Source: Sphingobacterium sp. GVS05A
Lineage (GTDB): Bacteria > Bacteroidota > Bacteroidia > Sphingobacteriales > Sphingobacteriaceae
Assembly: GCF_019969845.1 (NCBI RefSeq)
Contig: NZ_JAHXYR010000007.1
Location: forward strand, 248,001-312,000
Length of the DNA stretch: 64,000 nt
Reading direction: 5' to 3'
The stretch's first letter is position 1; each line of letters starts with the position of its first letter. Positions 1-9,451 of the stretch are shown piece by piece. Both the position numbers and the translations under genes were made by a program. The notes under the pieces are model-generated. The model did not search any database. It was not told where the DNA came from and was given only the letters and a program-made list of their open reading frames with translations.

Positions 1-173
1 ATCTGTACATCAACTAAGGCAAGATCTATTTCCTCTTTCCAACAGATTTTTAAGGCTTCGTTGGGATCCGTACTACTAATTATATTTACATATTCGATAT
101 CCTCCAACAACGCTGTGAGACTGATAATATTTTCAATTTTATCATCGACGATCAATATATTAATCTTCTTCAT
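1..173 (-). CDS. Response regulator receiver domain (partial, runs off the left edge)
   Basis: Reading leftward from the ATG at 173, the protein begins MKKINILIVDDK and continues through an ALVDVQ segment at the window edge. The DD pair after a hydrophobic strand is the acidic pocket of a receiver domain, and the Asp of ALVDVQ is the expected phosphorylation site. Only the first 57 residues are visible, so any output domain is unknown. It starts 21 bases after the CheB gene stop and is very probably the last visible member of the kinase-CheR-CheB operon. It may be a stand-alone receiver or a receiver fused to another module outside the window. Confidence 0.85.
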   Translation of the reverse strand, partial: MKKINILIVDDKIENIISLTALLEDIEYVNIISSTDPNEALKICWKEEIDLALVDVQ

Positions 174-194
174 TATATCAAATCTAAATACAAC

Positions 195-755
195 TTAGGT
201 TAATTGCATGATGTAATCTTTTATTTCGGCTATTGTTAAGATCTTATCTTGCGCATTTAATTCTATGGCCGCCTGTGGCATAATTGGAACCTCAGCATCC
301 AGAGGATCTTGTACAAAAGTGCAGCCACCATATTTTTTAATCATCAACAACCCTTCCGCACCGTCCTGATTAGCTCCAGAAAATAAAATAGCGGTACAGT
401 TTTCTTTATAGACTTCGGCTGCAGATTCGAAGGTCACATCAATTGATGGCCTTGAATATTGAACGGGTTCAGAGATATCTAAAGAAAAGCTATAATCAGG
501 CTCGATGAGCAAATGATAACCCGCCGGAGCAAAATAGATTGTTCCATCAGCTATGGTTTCTTTATCATCTGCTGTTTTTATTTTCTGCAATAACGCTTTT
601 GATAATGTATCTTCAATGCTCGATGCATATTTAGGGTTTCTGTGCACAATAACGATGACCGGAATTTGAATAGGGCGTTCCAATGCTTTTAAGATGTTTA
701 AAATAACGCTAAACCCGCCTGCGGATCCCGCTAATAAAAGAATTTTCCGTTCCAT
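195..755 (-). CDS. CheB-type protein-glutamate methylesterase, catalytic domain only
   Basis: The 186-residue protein is a lone CheB methylesterase domain without the usual N-terminal receiver. The catalytic triad is readable: Ser11 in AGSAGG, His38 in VIVHRNP and Asp131 in SGANQDGAEG. The YFAPAGYHLL stretch near residue 75 is typical of the family. CheB enzymes remove methyl groups from, or deamidate, glutamates of chemoreceptors. No chemoreceptor is nearby. In Bacteroidota such CheB/CheR pairs commonly sit with hybrid kinases and are thought to act in non-flagellar signalling. It lies 6 bases after cheR and 21 bases before the response regulator, so it is in one operon. The target is unknown. 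Confidence 0.9.
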   Translation of the reverse strand: MERKILLLAGSAGGFSVILNILKALERPIQIPVIVIVHRNPKYASSIEDTLSKALLQKIKTADDKETIADGTIYFAPAGYHLLIEPDYSFSLDISEPVQYSRPSIDVTFESAAEVYKENCTAILFSGANQDGAEGLLMIKKYGGCTFVQDPLDAEVPIMPQAAIELNAQDKILTIAEIKDYIMQLT

Positions 756-761
756 CTTGAT

Positions 762-1601
762 CTAACCTATTTTTTGATAAATGTTGTGCTTTTTGTTTAC
801 AACCTTAAATTTTGCCGCATTTTTGTAGTTAATCAGAGATTCTTTTGAACCCAGACATAAAAAACCAAGGTGACAGAGTGAATTATAAAATAAATCCAAC
901 ACCTTTTCCTGGAGGTTTGTGTCGAAATAAATCAACACATTGCGGCATGTGATCAACTGAAATTCATTAAATACCCGATCGGAAACCAAACTGTGTTGGG
1001 AAAAAAGAACATTCTTCTTGAGGCTATTATTTATCGTGGCGGCATTGTACATCGCAGTATAATACTCGGATAAAGAACTTTTGGGATCCGTTTTAATGAA
1101 ATTCTCAGAGTAGTCTTTCACCTTTGCTAAAGAATAAATGCCTCTTTTGGCCTTTTCCAATACTTTTGTGTTGATATCCGTTCCATAGATAAACGAACGC
1201 TGATAGAGCCCGGCTTCTTTTAGTAGAATTGCCAATGAGTAAACTTCTTCCCCTGTGGAACAACCTGCGCTCCACAACTTGATATGAGGATAAGTGGCCA
1301 GATAAGGGAATACATCATTTTTTAACGCTTTGTAAAATTCCGGATCTCTAAACATTTCAGTCACATTGACCGTAATTTCCTGTAAAAGATAAGTACTGAA
1401 GCCTGGTTGGTTAATTAATTTGGATTTTAATTCGACCAGATCTAGTTTATTGAGCTCCATAATTCTGGTGACACGACGCTTTAAGGATGACCTTGTATAT
1501 CCAGAAACATCGTAGCCGTGAAGGTTTTTGACAACGTCAATAATTTCCTCCAACTCTTCAAAAGTGATCATTGCTGCTATTTTATTGCTTAACTCAACCA
1601 T
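762..1601 (-). CDS. CheR-type protein-glutamate O-methyltransferase
   Basis: The 279-residue protein has a helical CheR N-terminal domain (about residues 12-70), the FRDPEFY motif near 84-90, the SAM-binding LWSAGCSTGEEVYSLA segment at 109-124, an acidic YGTDIN strand end near 139, and the CRNVLIYF motif at 219-226. It would transfer methyl groups from S-adenosylmethionine to glutamate side chains and counteract the neighbouring CheB. Its annotated start overlaps the kinase gene by 13 bases; an in-frame ATG at 1571 would remove the overlap and still leave a full domain. Its partners are the hybrid kinase upstream and CheB downstream. Confidence 0.9.
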   Translation of the reverse strand: MVELSNKIAAMITFEELEEIIDVVKNLHGYDVSGYTRSSLKRRVTRIMELNKLDLVELKSKLINQPGFSTYLLQEITVNVTEMFRDPEFYKALKNDVFPYLATYPHIKLWSAGCSTGEEVYSLAILLKEAGLYQRSFIYGTDINTKVLEKAKRGIYSLAKVKDYSENFIKTDPKSSLSEYYTAMYNAATINNSLKKNVLFSQHSLVSDRVFNEFQLITCRNVLIYFDTNLQEKVLDLFYNSLCHLGFLCLGSKESLINYKNAAKFKVVNKKHNIYQKIG

Positions 1602-4600
1602 ACACGCATTAAGGATATCAATTTATCCACATCAACTGGTTTGCTAATATAATCGTTTGCTCCTACTGCGATTGTCTTTTCCCGGTCACCTTTCATAGCT
1701 TTTGCTGTAACAGCGATAATGGGAAGATTCGAGAACTTCTTATTCTCCCTTATTTTTTCGATAGCTTCATAGCCGTCCATAACGGGCATCATAATGTCCA
1801 TTAAAACAAGATCGATATGCTCATTGCGTGCTAAGATATCCAATGCTTCTTGACCATTATTTGCGATCTCTATGTTCATGTCATAGCTCTCGAACGCGGT
1901 ACTTAAAGCAAATATATTTCGCATATCATCATCTGCCAGCAATACTGTCTTGGAAGCTAAATTGTTCTCCACAAGTACAGATGAACTATTGTTAAATGAA
2001 TGATATTCCGTTTTGCTACTTCGGATTTTATTTAAGAATAAATTGACCTCGTCAATTAATCTATTGTTGGATTTGGCTGATTTTAATACCATGGCCTGAC
2101 TATGGTGCAAAATTTCTGATGTTTGTTCAGGACTTAACTCCATTGCGGTGTTAATAATAATCGGCAGATCCTTAAATTCACTATTCGACTTGATCTCATT
2201 GAGCAGTTCAATACCAGATTTATCGGGTAAATTTAGATCCATAATGATGCAATCGAAGATTTTTTCCTGAATCAATAGATCGAGCGCCTGTTGTGCATCG
2301 AATGCCTGAAATATTTGAATATTTTGTTCTTCAAGAGATTGTTTAATAAAATCACTTTGAATTTCTTGATCCTCTACCAATAGAATTTTCTTAATAGGAT
2401 GGCTTGTTGAAGCTTTGATCTTCAGGAAAGTTTCGGCGAGAGATTCTTCAGATACAGGTTTGGACATAAACCCGATAGCGCCAGCAGATATAGGTTCATC
2501 ATGGAGAAATGTTCCTGCGGACATCATGTGTACAGGGATATCTTTGGTCGAAGTCGCTTTTTTAAGATTACGTAGCACCTCCCAACCATCCATTTTTGGC
2601 AACATAATATCTAATATGATTGCTGCGGGCATTAAGTTTCGTGCTTTATTGAGCCCATCCTGTCCATCGTAGCTAATATAGACATCGTAACCATTTTGCA
2701 CTGCATAATCTTTGAGGATATCTGCAAAGATGAAATCGTCTTCGATAATTAACAGTTTATTGTTTTTACTACTACTGTCAATTGGTTGGTCTTTTCCGAT
2801 CGTTATATCTTCTAATTGAGGATATGCAATTGTCGTATTTGTTTCAATGACGGGTAATTCGGAGATTTTTCCATCTTGAGCGTCTGCTTCCAATGGCAAA
2901 CTAAAAATAAATACACTTCCTTCGTCAACTTTACTGTTTAGTGTGATTCTTCCCTTTAATAGACTCGCTATTTCACGGCATATGGACAAGCCAAGTCCTG
3001 TACCACCATATTTGCGGCTTGTGGAACCGTCTTCCTGCTTAAAGGCGTCGAATATAAGTTCTTGTTTTTCTGGAGCGATCCCAATGCCATTATCTTGGAC
3101 TGTAAAATATATGTTTCCATCCTCGACATTTATCTTGAGTGATACGGTACCATTTTCACCAGTAAATTTAAATGCATTGGACAATAAATTTTTTAAAACC
3201 TGTTGTATGCGATGCTCGTCACCAATAAATTCCTGCGGTGTATCTCCATCAATTTCGATATTGAATTTGATGATCTTTGATTCAGCGGTATCATGAAAAA
3301 AGTCTTTAATATAATTGACCAGATAATTCGTGTTGATATGCTCTTTTTGAACTTCGACTTTTCCAGATTCTATTTTTGCTAAATCCAACAACTCGTTGAT
3401 CAAGTGAAGGAGGTCCGAACCTGCACTATGAATGACGGAGGCATATTTTATCTGATCGTCATTCAGGTTTTCCTTTTTGTTATCCTGCAACAATTTGGCA
3501 AGTATAAGAATACTGTTAAGTGGAGTCCTTAATTCATGACTCATATTTGCCATGAACTCAGACTTATACTTGCTTGATAATTCAACTTCTTCTATTTTCT
3601 GGGCGATTGCCTGTCTTGCTTTCTCCAGATCTTCATTTTGAGCAAAGAGTAATTTTGCCTTCTCATCTAATTCATTGTTCGTCTGGATGAGCTCTTCCTG
3701 CTGTACCCTTAGCTCTTCTTCGGAGGCTTCTAGTAAATGGGTTTTATGGATTAATTCTTCGTTAGTCGTCCTTAATTCTTCTTGTTGTGCCTCCAGTTCC
3801 TCGGTTTGCTGTTGAAGTTCTTCATAGAGATCGGCGAGTTTGCCATGCGTCTGCGCAACTTTAAGAATAATAGCGATGTTACCTTTTACTTTATCCAAGA
3901 AATTGAATCGCAATTGTTCCTCTTTTTCATTTACCAGTGGGCAACAGATTTCCATCAACCCAACACAATGATTTTCATAAGTAAATGGAATAATGTAAAT
4001 TTCAGTCTCGATCCTATTGGATAAAGAAGTCTCTAAAACGAGATGAGCGTGATCAATATCCTTGATTTTGACAACAACATGTTTGTTAGCTACTTCGCCT
4101 AAAATACCATCATTTTCCTTAATGCTCTTTTTTACCTGCTGTGTGGAAGCAATCCCTATTTTATGGCATAATTGATACTCCTGATAAGTATCATCAAAAA
4201 CATAAACCGTACCTCCCAATGCTTTCGTCATATCCGTAATAGCATTTAGGCTGATCTCTGCTATTTTTTTATCACTATAATCACCACGCAGCTGTTCATC
4301 AATATGATTGATCGCATTTAAAATCCAGTTATCATTATTGGTCTGATCTTGCAGGAGTTGAAGACGCTTATTTGATTCTTGTTGACTGTTGACTGTTGAC
4401 CTTAACACTTTTGAAATCGAGAAAATTTTGGCCAGAATATAGAAAAATCCGCTTAAACCGATCGCAATGAAGAGATAAGTAATGTTTTGTGCGAGCTGAA
4501 GATCGTTCCTGGACTTTTCCAGTCGATTTGCTCTTTGATCGAGCAGGTCCCTGGATAATATATCGATCTGATTGAAAATAGTTGTTTTCTGCTCGTGAAT

Positions 4601-5020
4601 GTATGGTGCTGAAGTGTCATTGTTAGTTTTGGCATAGGCGATATCTTTATCAAAATCGTAGAAAAGTACAATTTCATTGCGCAAAGTTTCGATCACATGT
4701 GGTGAAACCTCATACAGTTCGTCCACTTTACTAATAGCTCTCAATAACTCATCTGTTTGTTTTCGTTCGACTTGGTAAGGAACAAACAGCGCAGGATCTC
4801 TTTTTGCGAAATAATGGTGTTTAATGTCATTGACATCATCTATGTTTGATCTAATTTCATTAATTATATTAAATCTATTTTCGGCTATTCGAACAATATC
4901 GCGTTCATTATCAAGGATGTGATGCAAAGAAATAAAAAAATATAGGGCGGAAATAAAAATAAGCGAAAAAGAAATTATCACTCCTATGGTAATTTGCTTT
5001 CTATAATTTTTTTGATCCAT
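1589..5020 (-). CDS. Hybrid sensor histidine kinase with GAF domain and three receiver domains
   Basis: The 1143-residue protein is membrane-anchored. A hydrophobic segment at about 11-33 and another at about 179-199 enclose a CHASE3-like extracytoplasmic region. A GAF-like domain follows (about 255-390), then a Gln/Glu-rich coiled coil (about 390-485). The phospho-acceptor His495 is in MSHELRTPLN, and the ATPase domain has NLLSNAFKFT, DNGIGIA and GTGLGLSI. Three C-terminal receivers carry Asp804 (ILDIMLP), Asp928 (IMDLNLP) and Asp1075 (LMDIMMP). It heads the operon with cheR, cheB and a response regulator, whose stops and starts overlap or nearly touch. The signal sensed cannot be read from the sequence. 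Confidence 0.92.
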   Translation of the reverse strand: MDQKNYRKQITIGVIISFSLIFISALYFFISLHHILDNERDIVRIAENRFNIINEIRSNIDDVNDIKHHYFAKRDPALFVPYQVERKQTDELLRAISKVDELYEVSPHVIETLRNEIVLFYDFDKDIAYAKTNNDTSAPYIHEQKTTIFNQIDILSRDLLDQRANRLEKSRNDLQLAQNITYLFIAIGLSGFFYILAKIFSISKVLRSTVNSQQESNKRLQLLQDQTNNDNWILNAINHIDEQLRGDYSDKKIAEISLNAITDMTKALGGTVYVFDDTYQEYQLCHKIGIASTQQVKKSIKENDGILGEVANKHVVVKIKDIDHAHLVLETSLSNRIETEIYIIPFTYENHCVGLMEICCPLVNEKEEQLRFNFLDKVKGNIAIILKVAQTHGKLADLYEELQQQTEELEAQQEELRTTNEELIHKTHLLEASEEELRVQQEELIQTNNELDEKAKLLFAQNEDLEKARQAIAQKIEEVELSSKYKSEFMANMSHELRTPLNSILILAKLLQDNKKENLNDDQIKYASVIHSAGSDLLHLINELLDLAKIESGKVEVQKEHINTNYLVNYIKDFFHDTAESKIIKFNIEIDGDTPQEFIGDEHRIQQVLKNLLSNAFKFTGENGTVSLKINVEDGNIYFTVQDNGIGIAPEKQELIFDAFKQEDGSTSRKYGGTGLGLSICREIASLLKGRITLNSKVDEGSVFIFSLPLEADAQDGKISELPVIETNTTIAYPQLEDITIGKDQPIDSSSKNNKLLIIEDDFIFADILKDYAVQNGYDVYISYDGQDGLNKARNLMPAAIILDIMLPKMDGWEVLRNLKKATSTKDIPVHMMSAGTFLHDEPISAGAIGFMSKPVSEESLAETFLKIKASTSHPIKKILLVEDQEIQSDFIKQSLEEQNIQIFQAFDAQQALDLLIQEKIFDCIIMDLNLPDKSGIELLNEIKSNSEFKDLPIIINTAMELSPEQTSEILHHSQAMVLKSAKSNNRLIDEVNLFLNKIRSSKTEYHSFNNSSSVLVENNLASKTVLLADDDMRNIFALSTAFESYDMNIEIANNGQEALDILARNEHIDLVLMDIMMPVMDGYEAIEKIRENKKFSNLPIIAVTAKAMKGDREKTIAVGANDYISKPVDVDKLISLMRVWLS

Positions 5021-5206
5021 GTGAGAATGAGTTTAATGAATTTTTGGTCGCCCAACTATCGTTCATTTTTCTGTAGGTAGTTTTCCTGATATTACCTGGG
5101 GAAAAAAAGATATATGTAAAATAACAAAAAAACTTGCTATTCCTAAAATAGTCACAAATACGAATAGATACAATATTGTAAATAATGGAAGAAAAAGTCC
5201 TAATAA

Positions 5207-5430
5207 AACAAAACCCTGATGATGGGCACCAGGGTTTGTTACTAACCAATTATAAACCTAAATTATGAAAAGACTTTTTAAGGGCGACCAAACTAAATTA
5301 GTTGCCGTGTTTTTTGCTTTGAAAAACTAAGTTGATTGTTTTTTTAATCTTATGCAGCTTTTAACAGAATTATCCATTTCAATAGCGCTGTTAGTGTTTT
5401 CATAGCGAGATAACCTTTAATTATCTTCTA
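5207..5430 (-). ncRNA. Candidate leader or small RNA ahead of the kinase operon
   Basis: A leftward promoter match at 5431-5463 and a hairpin with a T-rich tail at 5211-5237 bound about 215 bases without a convincing gene. A 17-codon reading frame (MKTLTALLKWIILLKAA) lies just after the predicted start. The transcript could stop at the hairpin as a small RNA, or read through into the kinase gene 190 bases further on. No known RNA family was recognised. Confidence 0.3.
5211..5237 (-). terminator. Hairpin with T-rich tail, possible terminator or attenuator
   Basis: An 8-bp stem (AAACCCTG/CAGGGTTT) with an 11-base loop. On the minus strand it is followed by TTTTGTTTTATTAGG, as expected for an intrinsic terminator of leftward transcription. 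It sits between the predicted promoter and the kinase gene. Confidence 0.5.
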
Positions 5431-5463
5431 CAAAGATACGGCAAATATCAGGTTCAATCCAAA
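5431..5463 (-). promoter_or_regulatory. Bacteroidota-type promoter, leftward
   Basis: On the minus strand TATCTTTG (5431-5438) matches the -7 consensus TAnnTTTG exactly. A TTTG (5460-5463) lies 21 bases upstream, at the -33 position. It points toward the candidate RNA and the kinase operon. Confidence 0.6.
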
Positions 5464-5622
5464 TGTTTTTTATAATAAGTTGCTAATACAACTATGTTGT
5501 GACAAATAAATGATATTTTGGCTTATTTGAATAATTTGCTGACAGAAATCCAATAAATAAGACCATATAAGTGTAATCGTATATTTAATTGAAATGCCTT
5601 ATTTTTACAAAAATATATTTCG

Positions 5623-6141
5623 ATGGTACTGACTGAATTTAAAACGATAAAAGGATTTGTATTGGATGTGGATGGCGTATTGACAGATGGAACTGTACAA
5701 GTCAACGAGAGGGGAGTGCAGCTGCGAACTTTTAATATCAAAGATGGATATGCGATGCAATTGGCTATAAAAAAAGGCTATCCGATCTTTGTCATTACTG
5801 GTGGGGCTTCAAAAGGGGTGGAACTGCGTCTTCAAGGGTTGGGAGTTAAAGAAATTCACTCCCGTGTCGCAGATAAACTTTCGCTATTGAAAGCATTGGC
5901 TAATGCGTATAATCTTGGACTTGATCAATTGATGTATATCGGGGATGATATTCCTGATTTTAGTTGCATGCGATCTGTTGGTTTGGCTGTGTCGCCGGCA
6001 GATGCTGTGGAGGAAATTAAGAAGATATCGCATTACATTTCTGGTTTTAATGGTGGAAAAGGAGTCGTAAGGGAACTGATCGAAAAAGTACTTAAAGTAC
6101 AAGGGAATTGGTGGGAGGATGAAACGATAAAAAGCATTTAA
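5623..6141 (+). CDS. kdsC: 3-deoxy-D-manno-octulosonate 8-phosphate phosphatase (KdsC, HAD family)
   Basis: The 172-residue protein has the HAD nucleophile motif LDVDGVLTDG with Asp15 and Asp17, a conserved Lys in ADK (residue 85) and the metal-binding GDDIPD at 107-112. It lacks a cap domain, as expected for the tetrameric KdsC group. It removes phosphate from KDO 8-phosphate to give KDO for the lipopolysaccharide inner core, in the cytoplasm. Length is normal for the family. Its TAA stop shares one base with the ATG of maf, so the two are translationally coupled. Confidence 0.93.
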   Translation: MVLTEFKTIKGFVLDVDGVLTDGTVQVNERGVQLRTFNIKDGYAMQLAIKKGYPIFVITGGASKGVELRLQGLGVKEIHSRVADKLSLLKALANAYNLGLDQLMYIGDDIPDFSCMRSVGLAVSPADAVEEIKKISHYISGFNGGKGVVRELIEKVLKVQGNWWEDETIKSI

Positions 6142-6722
6142 TGATGTTGGAAAATTTAAAGAATAAAACGGTTATCTTGGGTTCTCAATCGCCTAGACGG
6201 AAACAGTTATTATCAGGATTAGGAATCGAGTTTGAGGTAGAGGTTCGGGAGACTGAAGAGTATGTTGATCCGAGTCTTTCTGCTATTGAGGCAGTTCGAC
6301 AGATCGCAATGCAAAAAGTGAAAGCTTTTGCGGATAAATCGGACTGTTTGGTTATCTGTGCCGATACCGTTGTTGTTTCGACAGCTGGTGAGATTTTGGG
6401 AAAACCAAAGACTGAGACTGAAGCCATGCAGACTTTAGAAAATTTATCCGGAAAGAAGCATTTGGTCATCACTGCTGTCGCTACACAGTGGCAAGGTATA
6501 GTACATTCCTTTGTGGAAACGACAACAGTCTATTTCCATGTCTTGGATCGGGATGAGATAGATTATTATGTTACTAATTTTTCGCCACTTGATAAAGCGG
6601 GGTCTTATGGTATTCAGGAATGGATTGGTTTAATTGGCATAGAGAAGATAGAAGGTGAGTATAATAATGTGGTGGGGCTACCAACAGCACGGTTATACCA
6701 GGAACTGAAAAAGTTAATATAA
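6141..6722 (+). CDS. maf: Maf family nucleotide pyrophosphatase
   Basis: The 193-residue protein has the N-terminal LGSQSPRRKQLL motif (residues 13-24) and ADTVV with Asp75, the hallmarks of the Maf/HAM1-like fold. Maf proteins hydrolyse non-canonical or pyrimidine nucleoside triphosphates (dTTP/UTP or modified bases) to monophosphates plus pyrophosphate. They are linked to house-cleaning and, in some bacteria, to septum control. The YhdE-type (dTTP/UTP) subgroup is likely from the length and QSPRR sequence, but this is inference. A second ATG follows directly (MM), so the start may be 6144. It overlaps kdsC by one base and is followed by a strong terminator. Confidence 0.92.
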   Translation: MMLENLKNKTVILGSQSPRRKQLLSGLGIEFEVEVRETEEYVDPSLSAIEAVRQIAMQKVKAFADKSDCLVICADTVVVSTAGEILGKPKTETEAMQTLENLSGKKHLVITAVATQWQGIVHSFVETTTVYFHVLDRDEIDYYVTNFSPLDKAGSYGIQEWIGLIGIEKIEGEYNNVVGLPTARLYQELKKLI

Positions 6723-6750
6723 AAAAGCGGCAAAGCCGCTTTTTTATATT
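6716..6750. terminator. Bidirectional intrinsic terminator
   Basis: A perfect inverted repeat with a 16-bp stem (AATATAAAAAAGCGGC and its complement) and a 3-base AAA loop. It has A and T runs on both sides and sits between the converging maf and TonB-receptor genes, so it can end both. Confidence 0.9.
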
Positions 6751-6759
6751 AAATCAGTA

Positions 6760-9348
6760 TTATTTTATGAAATAACGTATCCCTGTATAAAACATCCGTC
6801 CTGTTAAAGGGCCCCATAACATGGAGGTATCGAAGTAATTTCCGAAGGGTTGATCCGCTGCAAGGATCGGTGTTTTCTGGAAATAGTTTGAAAGATTTTC
6901 CCCGCCTAAATAAACAGTGAAGTTTTTATCCTTTCCAAATGTTTTGCTGATCTGCGCATTCATCGTAGCATATGTTTTTGATTCGGTTGGCATCTGGTAT
7001 TCAACTGGGTTGTCTATGGTTGAAGGTATACGTTTTGGTCCAACAACATTCAACGTATAATCTAAGCTCCATCCGGAATGATGATTATAGGCTAAATTGA
7101 CAAAACCACGGTGTTTAGCTAACAAGGGTTTAGTTTTTCTTCCACTCTGAAAGTCGGTTTGTACATCCAATAGACGGTAAGCCAATCTCGTTTCAAAATG
7201 TGGGGCAGGCATAAACCGAAATTCTGTCTGCAAACTGTTTGAAAATGATTTTCCTGTTAAGTTGTAAAAACTGATTTCTCTCGGATTCTCGTAGTCGACC
7301 ACGACCTGATTGGAAAAGCTGTTATGGAAAAATTCAACCGAGGCAGAAGCTTCTCTTCCAAATATGCGCATGTTTTGATCCACCGCAATTCCTGTGTTCC
7401 AGGAAACTTCTGGTTGTAAGCCATAGGCTTTATTATAAATATCCTGGGACTGAATGATCAGTCTTCTACTACTAGCCAAAACGGCTGTATTCTCCGCAAA
7501 GATATTTGCTGTACGCTGACCTCTTCCTGAGCTTGCACGGAATGTAGTTCCAGTAATAGGAGCATAGCGTAAATTTAAACGTGGTGTGGTAAACCATCCA
7601 TACAATGAGTTGTAATCTTGACGTAGACCCACTACTGCATCAAATTTTTCGGATGGACTAAAGGTGTATTCTGCAAATGCACCTGAAACGACTTCTTTAC
7701 GTTTGAAATTTTGATCTGTTAAATACCATTCATCGTAGTTATCGTAATTGATAGAGGCACCAACACGATATTTATGGGCTACAGTACCTATGATATCCTG
7801 GAACAATAGGTTTGCGTAACCATTCTGTTGCTCAGAATTATAGTTTTTTAACCCGAAATAGCTTTTTTGATTGTAGTTGGAGCCGGCTAATTGTAAACCA
7901 ATACTGCGGTGTTTGTTTTCTGGAAATACATAACCGATTTTAGCAAAACCTTCAACACGTTCGATGTCAAAACCAAGACCATAACGATTGGTCGTTCCTT
8001 TATCTGTTTTTTTGTTAAAATCTATCTGTCCCCCAGTACGATCATCATTTAAATACTTCACGCCAAATTGTACCATTAAACCTTTGCCATTCTCATAGAG
8101 CCATCTGTTTACACCAGAGAAGAGATTACCAACGGGCACATCCCTAAATCCATTGTGGCTAAAATTCATGGATTTATTGTACATAAAGTTGTCGTGCAAT
8201 AACACTGATGTTGACCAATGTTGACCTAATTTTTGCGAAAGATTCAAATTCACATCGGTACGTCCCATGTTATTGGCGTAAGCATTAAAAAACAGCCTTT
8301 CGGAGTTTTGAGGTTTTTTCAGTTCAACGTTGATCTGACCAGCCATACTTTCGTATCCATTAGCTACCGAACCAACTCCTTTGGCAATTTGAATGGATTC
8401 GATCCAAGTACCAGCAATGGAATTTAGTCCTAGCGGTGACGCCAGACCGCGCGGTCCCGGTAAGTTCTCTACCGTCAATTGGGTATATATACCACTTAGA
8501 CCCAGCATCTGAATTTGTTTACTACCAGTTACAGCATCAGCGCTGATCACATCCACTGAGGCGTTGGTCTCAAAGCTTTCACTTAAATCACAGCAGGCCG
8601 CTTTAAATAGTTCTTTCCCGGTTAGGACCTCCAATCTTGCAGGTGTCATACGATCAATATAAGTGGATTTACGCGTTCCTTTGACTTCGACCTCCATTAG
8701 CACATTACCTTTGGCTGTAATCATGACAACCTCATGTAAGTCTTTAATTGTAATCGTATCGGATTTCATGCCAACGTAACTAACAACAAGTTTGTCAAAA
8801 CCTTCTTTGTGTTCTAACTTAAATACACCATTCTCATTACTTCGGGTATTTCTGCTTGGCAAATTTGCCCAATGTAAATTAGCTCCAACAATTGGTTTTA
8901 GATCTCCTTTTTCATTTTCTTCGACAACAACACCTGTCACGGTATGTGGATGATCATGATGTCCAGCTTCGGTAGGTACTACCTTTTTTTCAGGAACCTG
9001 TCCATTTTCCAATCTGGGATACATACAACATTCATGAAGCTTTGCATAGGATTCGTTACTTGCAACTAGATTGTCTACATCGTGTCCGACTTGGGCAATA
9101 TTCTTTTTGATTGTTTCCAGTTCAACTTTTTGTGCATTGTATTTAAGATGTAGCAAATTATCACTCGCGTTCCATACAGCGCTTTCGACACCTTGTAATT
9201 TTGCGGCAGTCTCGATCCTTTTTTTACACATCGCACAGTTACCGGCTACTGTAAGTGTTCTTGTGCTGTCGCTTTGTGCTTGTACAATTGCGAAGGAAAA
9301 TAACAATAATAGGGTTGTAGTATATATTTGTTTTAAAATTTGATTCAT
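6760..9348 (-). CDS. TonB-dependent outer-membrane receptor with N-terminal HMA (heavy-metal) domain
   Basis: The 862-residue protein starts with a signal peptide (about 1-24). A heavy-metal-associated domain (about 30-95) follows, whose metal-binding motif is GNCAMC (Cys38, Cys41); a CC pair is at 107-108. A His-rich linker leads to a carboxypeptidase-regulatory-like domain (about 137-215), a plug domain containing FKAACCDLSESFE, and a long beta-barrel to the C-terminus. Such receptors take up ligands across the outer membrane using TonB energy. The HMA domain and Cys/His-rich sites suggest copper, which is inference. The HYC_CC_PP-like gene lies 103 bases upstream on the same strand and is a common companion. 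Confidence 0.88.
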   Translation of the reverse strand: MNQILKQIYTTTLLLLFSFAIVQAQSDSTRTLTVAGNCAMCKKRIETAAKLQGVESAVWNASDNLLHLKYNAQKVELETIKKNIAQVGHDVDNLVASNESYAKLHECCMYPRLENGQVPEKKVVPTEAGHHDHPHTVTGVVVEENEKGDLKPIVGANLHWANLPSRNTRSNENGVFKLEHKEGFDKLVVSYVGMKSDTITIKDLHEVVMITAKGNVLMEVEVKGTRKSTYIDRMTPARLEVLTGKELFKAACCDLSESFETNASVDVISADAVTGSKQIQMLGLSGIYTQLTVENLPGPRGLASPLGLNSIAGTWIESIQIAKGVGSVANGYESMAGQINVELKKPQNSERLFFNAYANNMGRTDVNLNLSQKLGQHWSTSVLLHDNFMYNKSMNFSHNGFRDVPVGNLFSGVNRWLYENGKGLMVQFGVKYLNDDRTGGQIDFNKKTDKGTTNRYGLGFDIERVEGFAKIGYVFPENKHRSIGLQLAGSNYNQKSYFGLKNYNSEQQNGYANLLFQDIIGTVAHKYRVGASINYDNYDEWYLTDQNFKRKEVVSGAFAEYTFSPSEKFDAVVGLRQDYNSLYGWFTTPRLNLRYAPITGTTFRASSGRGQRTANIFAENTAVLASSRRLIIQSQDIYNKAYGLQPEVSWNTGIAVDQNMRIFGREASASVEFFHNSFSNQVVVDYENPREISFYNLTGKSFSNSLQTEFRFMPAPHFETRLAYRLLDVQTDFQSGRKTKPLLAKHRGFVNLAYNHHSGWSLDYTLNVVGPKRIPSTIDNPVEYQMPTESKTYATMNAQISKTFGKDKNFTVYLGGENLSNYFQKTPILAADQPFGNYFDTSMLWGPLTGRMFYTGIRYFIK

Positions 9349-9451
9349 AGTTTTTTGATAATGTACGGCCTAAAAAAACGTGCATAGCATGTAAGGTCGA
9401 AGGTAATATCTTCGACGTTTATTTTGATTAAAAATCAAAAAAATTAGGAAA

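Noticed and set aside
4453..5249. Minus-strand frames of 74-82 codons overlapping the kinase start
   Set aside because: They are shadows of the kinase gene or its leader, with no signal, domain or start context.
5265..5330. Plus-strand 21-codon frame (MKRLFKGDQTKLVAVFFALK plus Asn)
   Set aside because: It overlaps the stronger leftward promoter-terminator reading and has no terminator or family match.
9396..9416. Hairpin GTCGAAG / CTTCGAC between the HYC-like gene and the TonB receptor gene
   Set aside because: A 7-bp stem without a T run on the minus strand. It would not clearly terminate and the two genes are likely co-transcribed, so it is not called.
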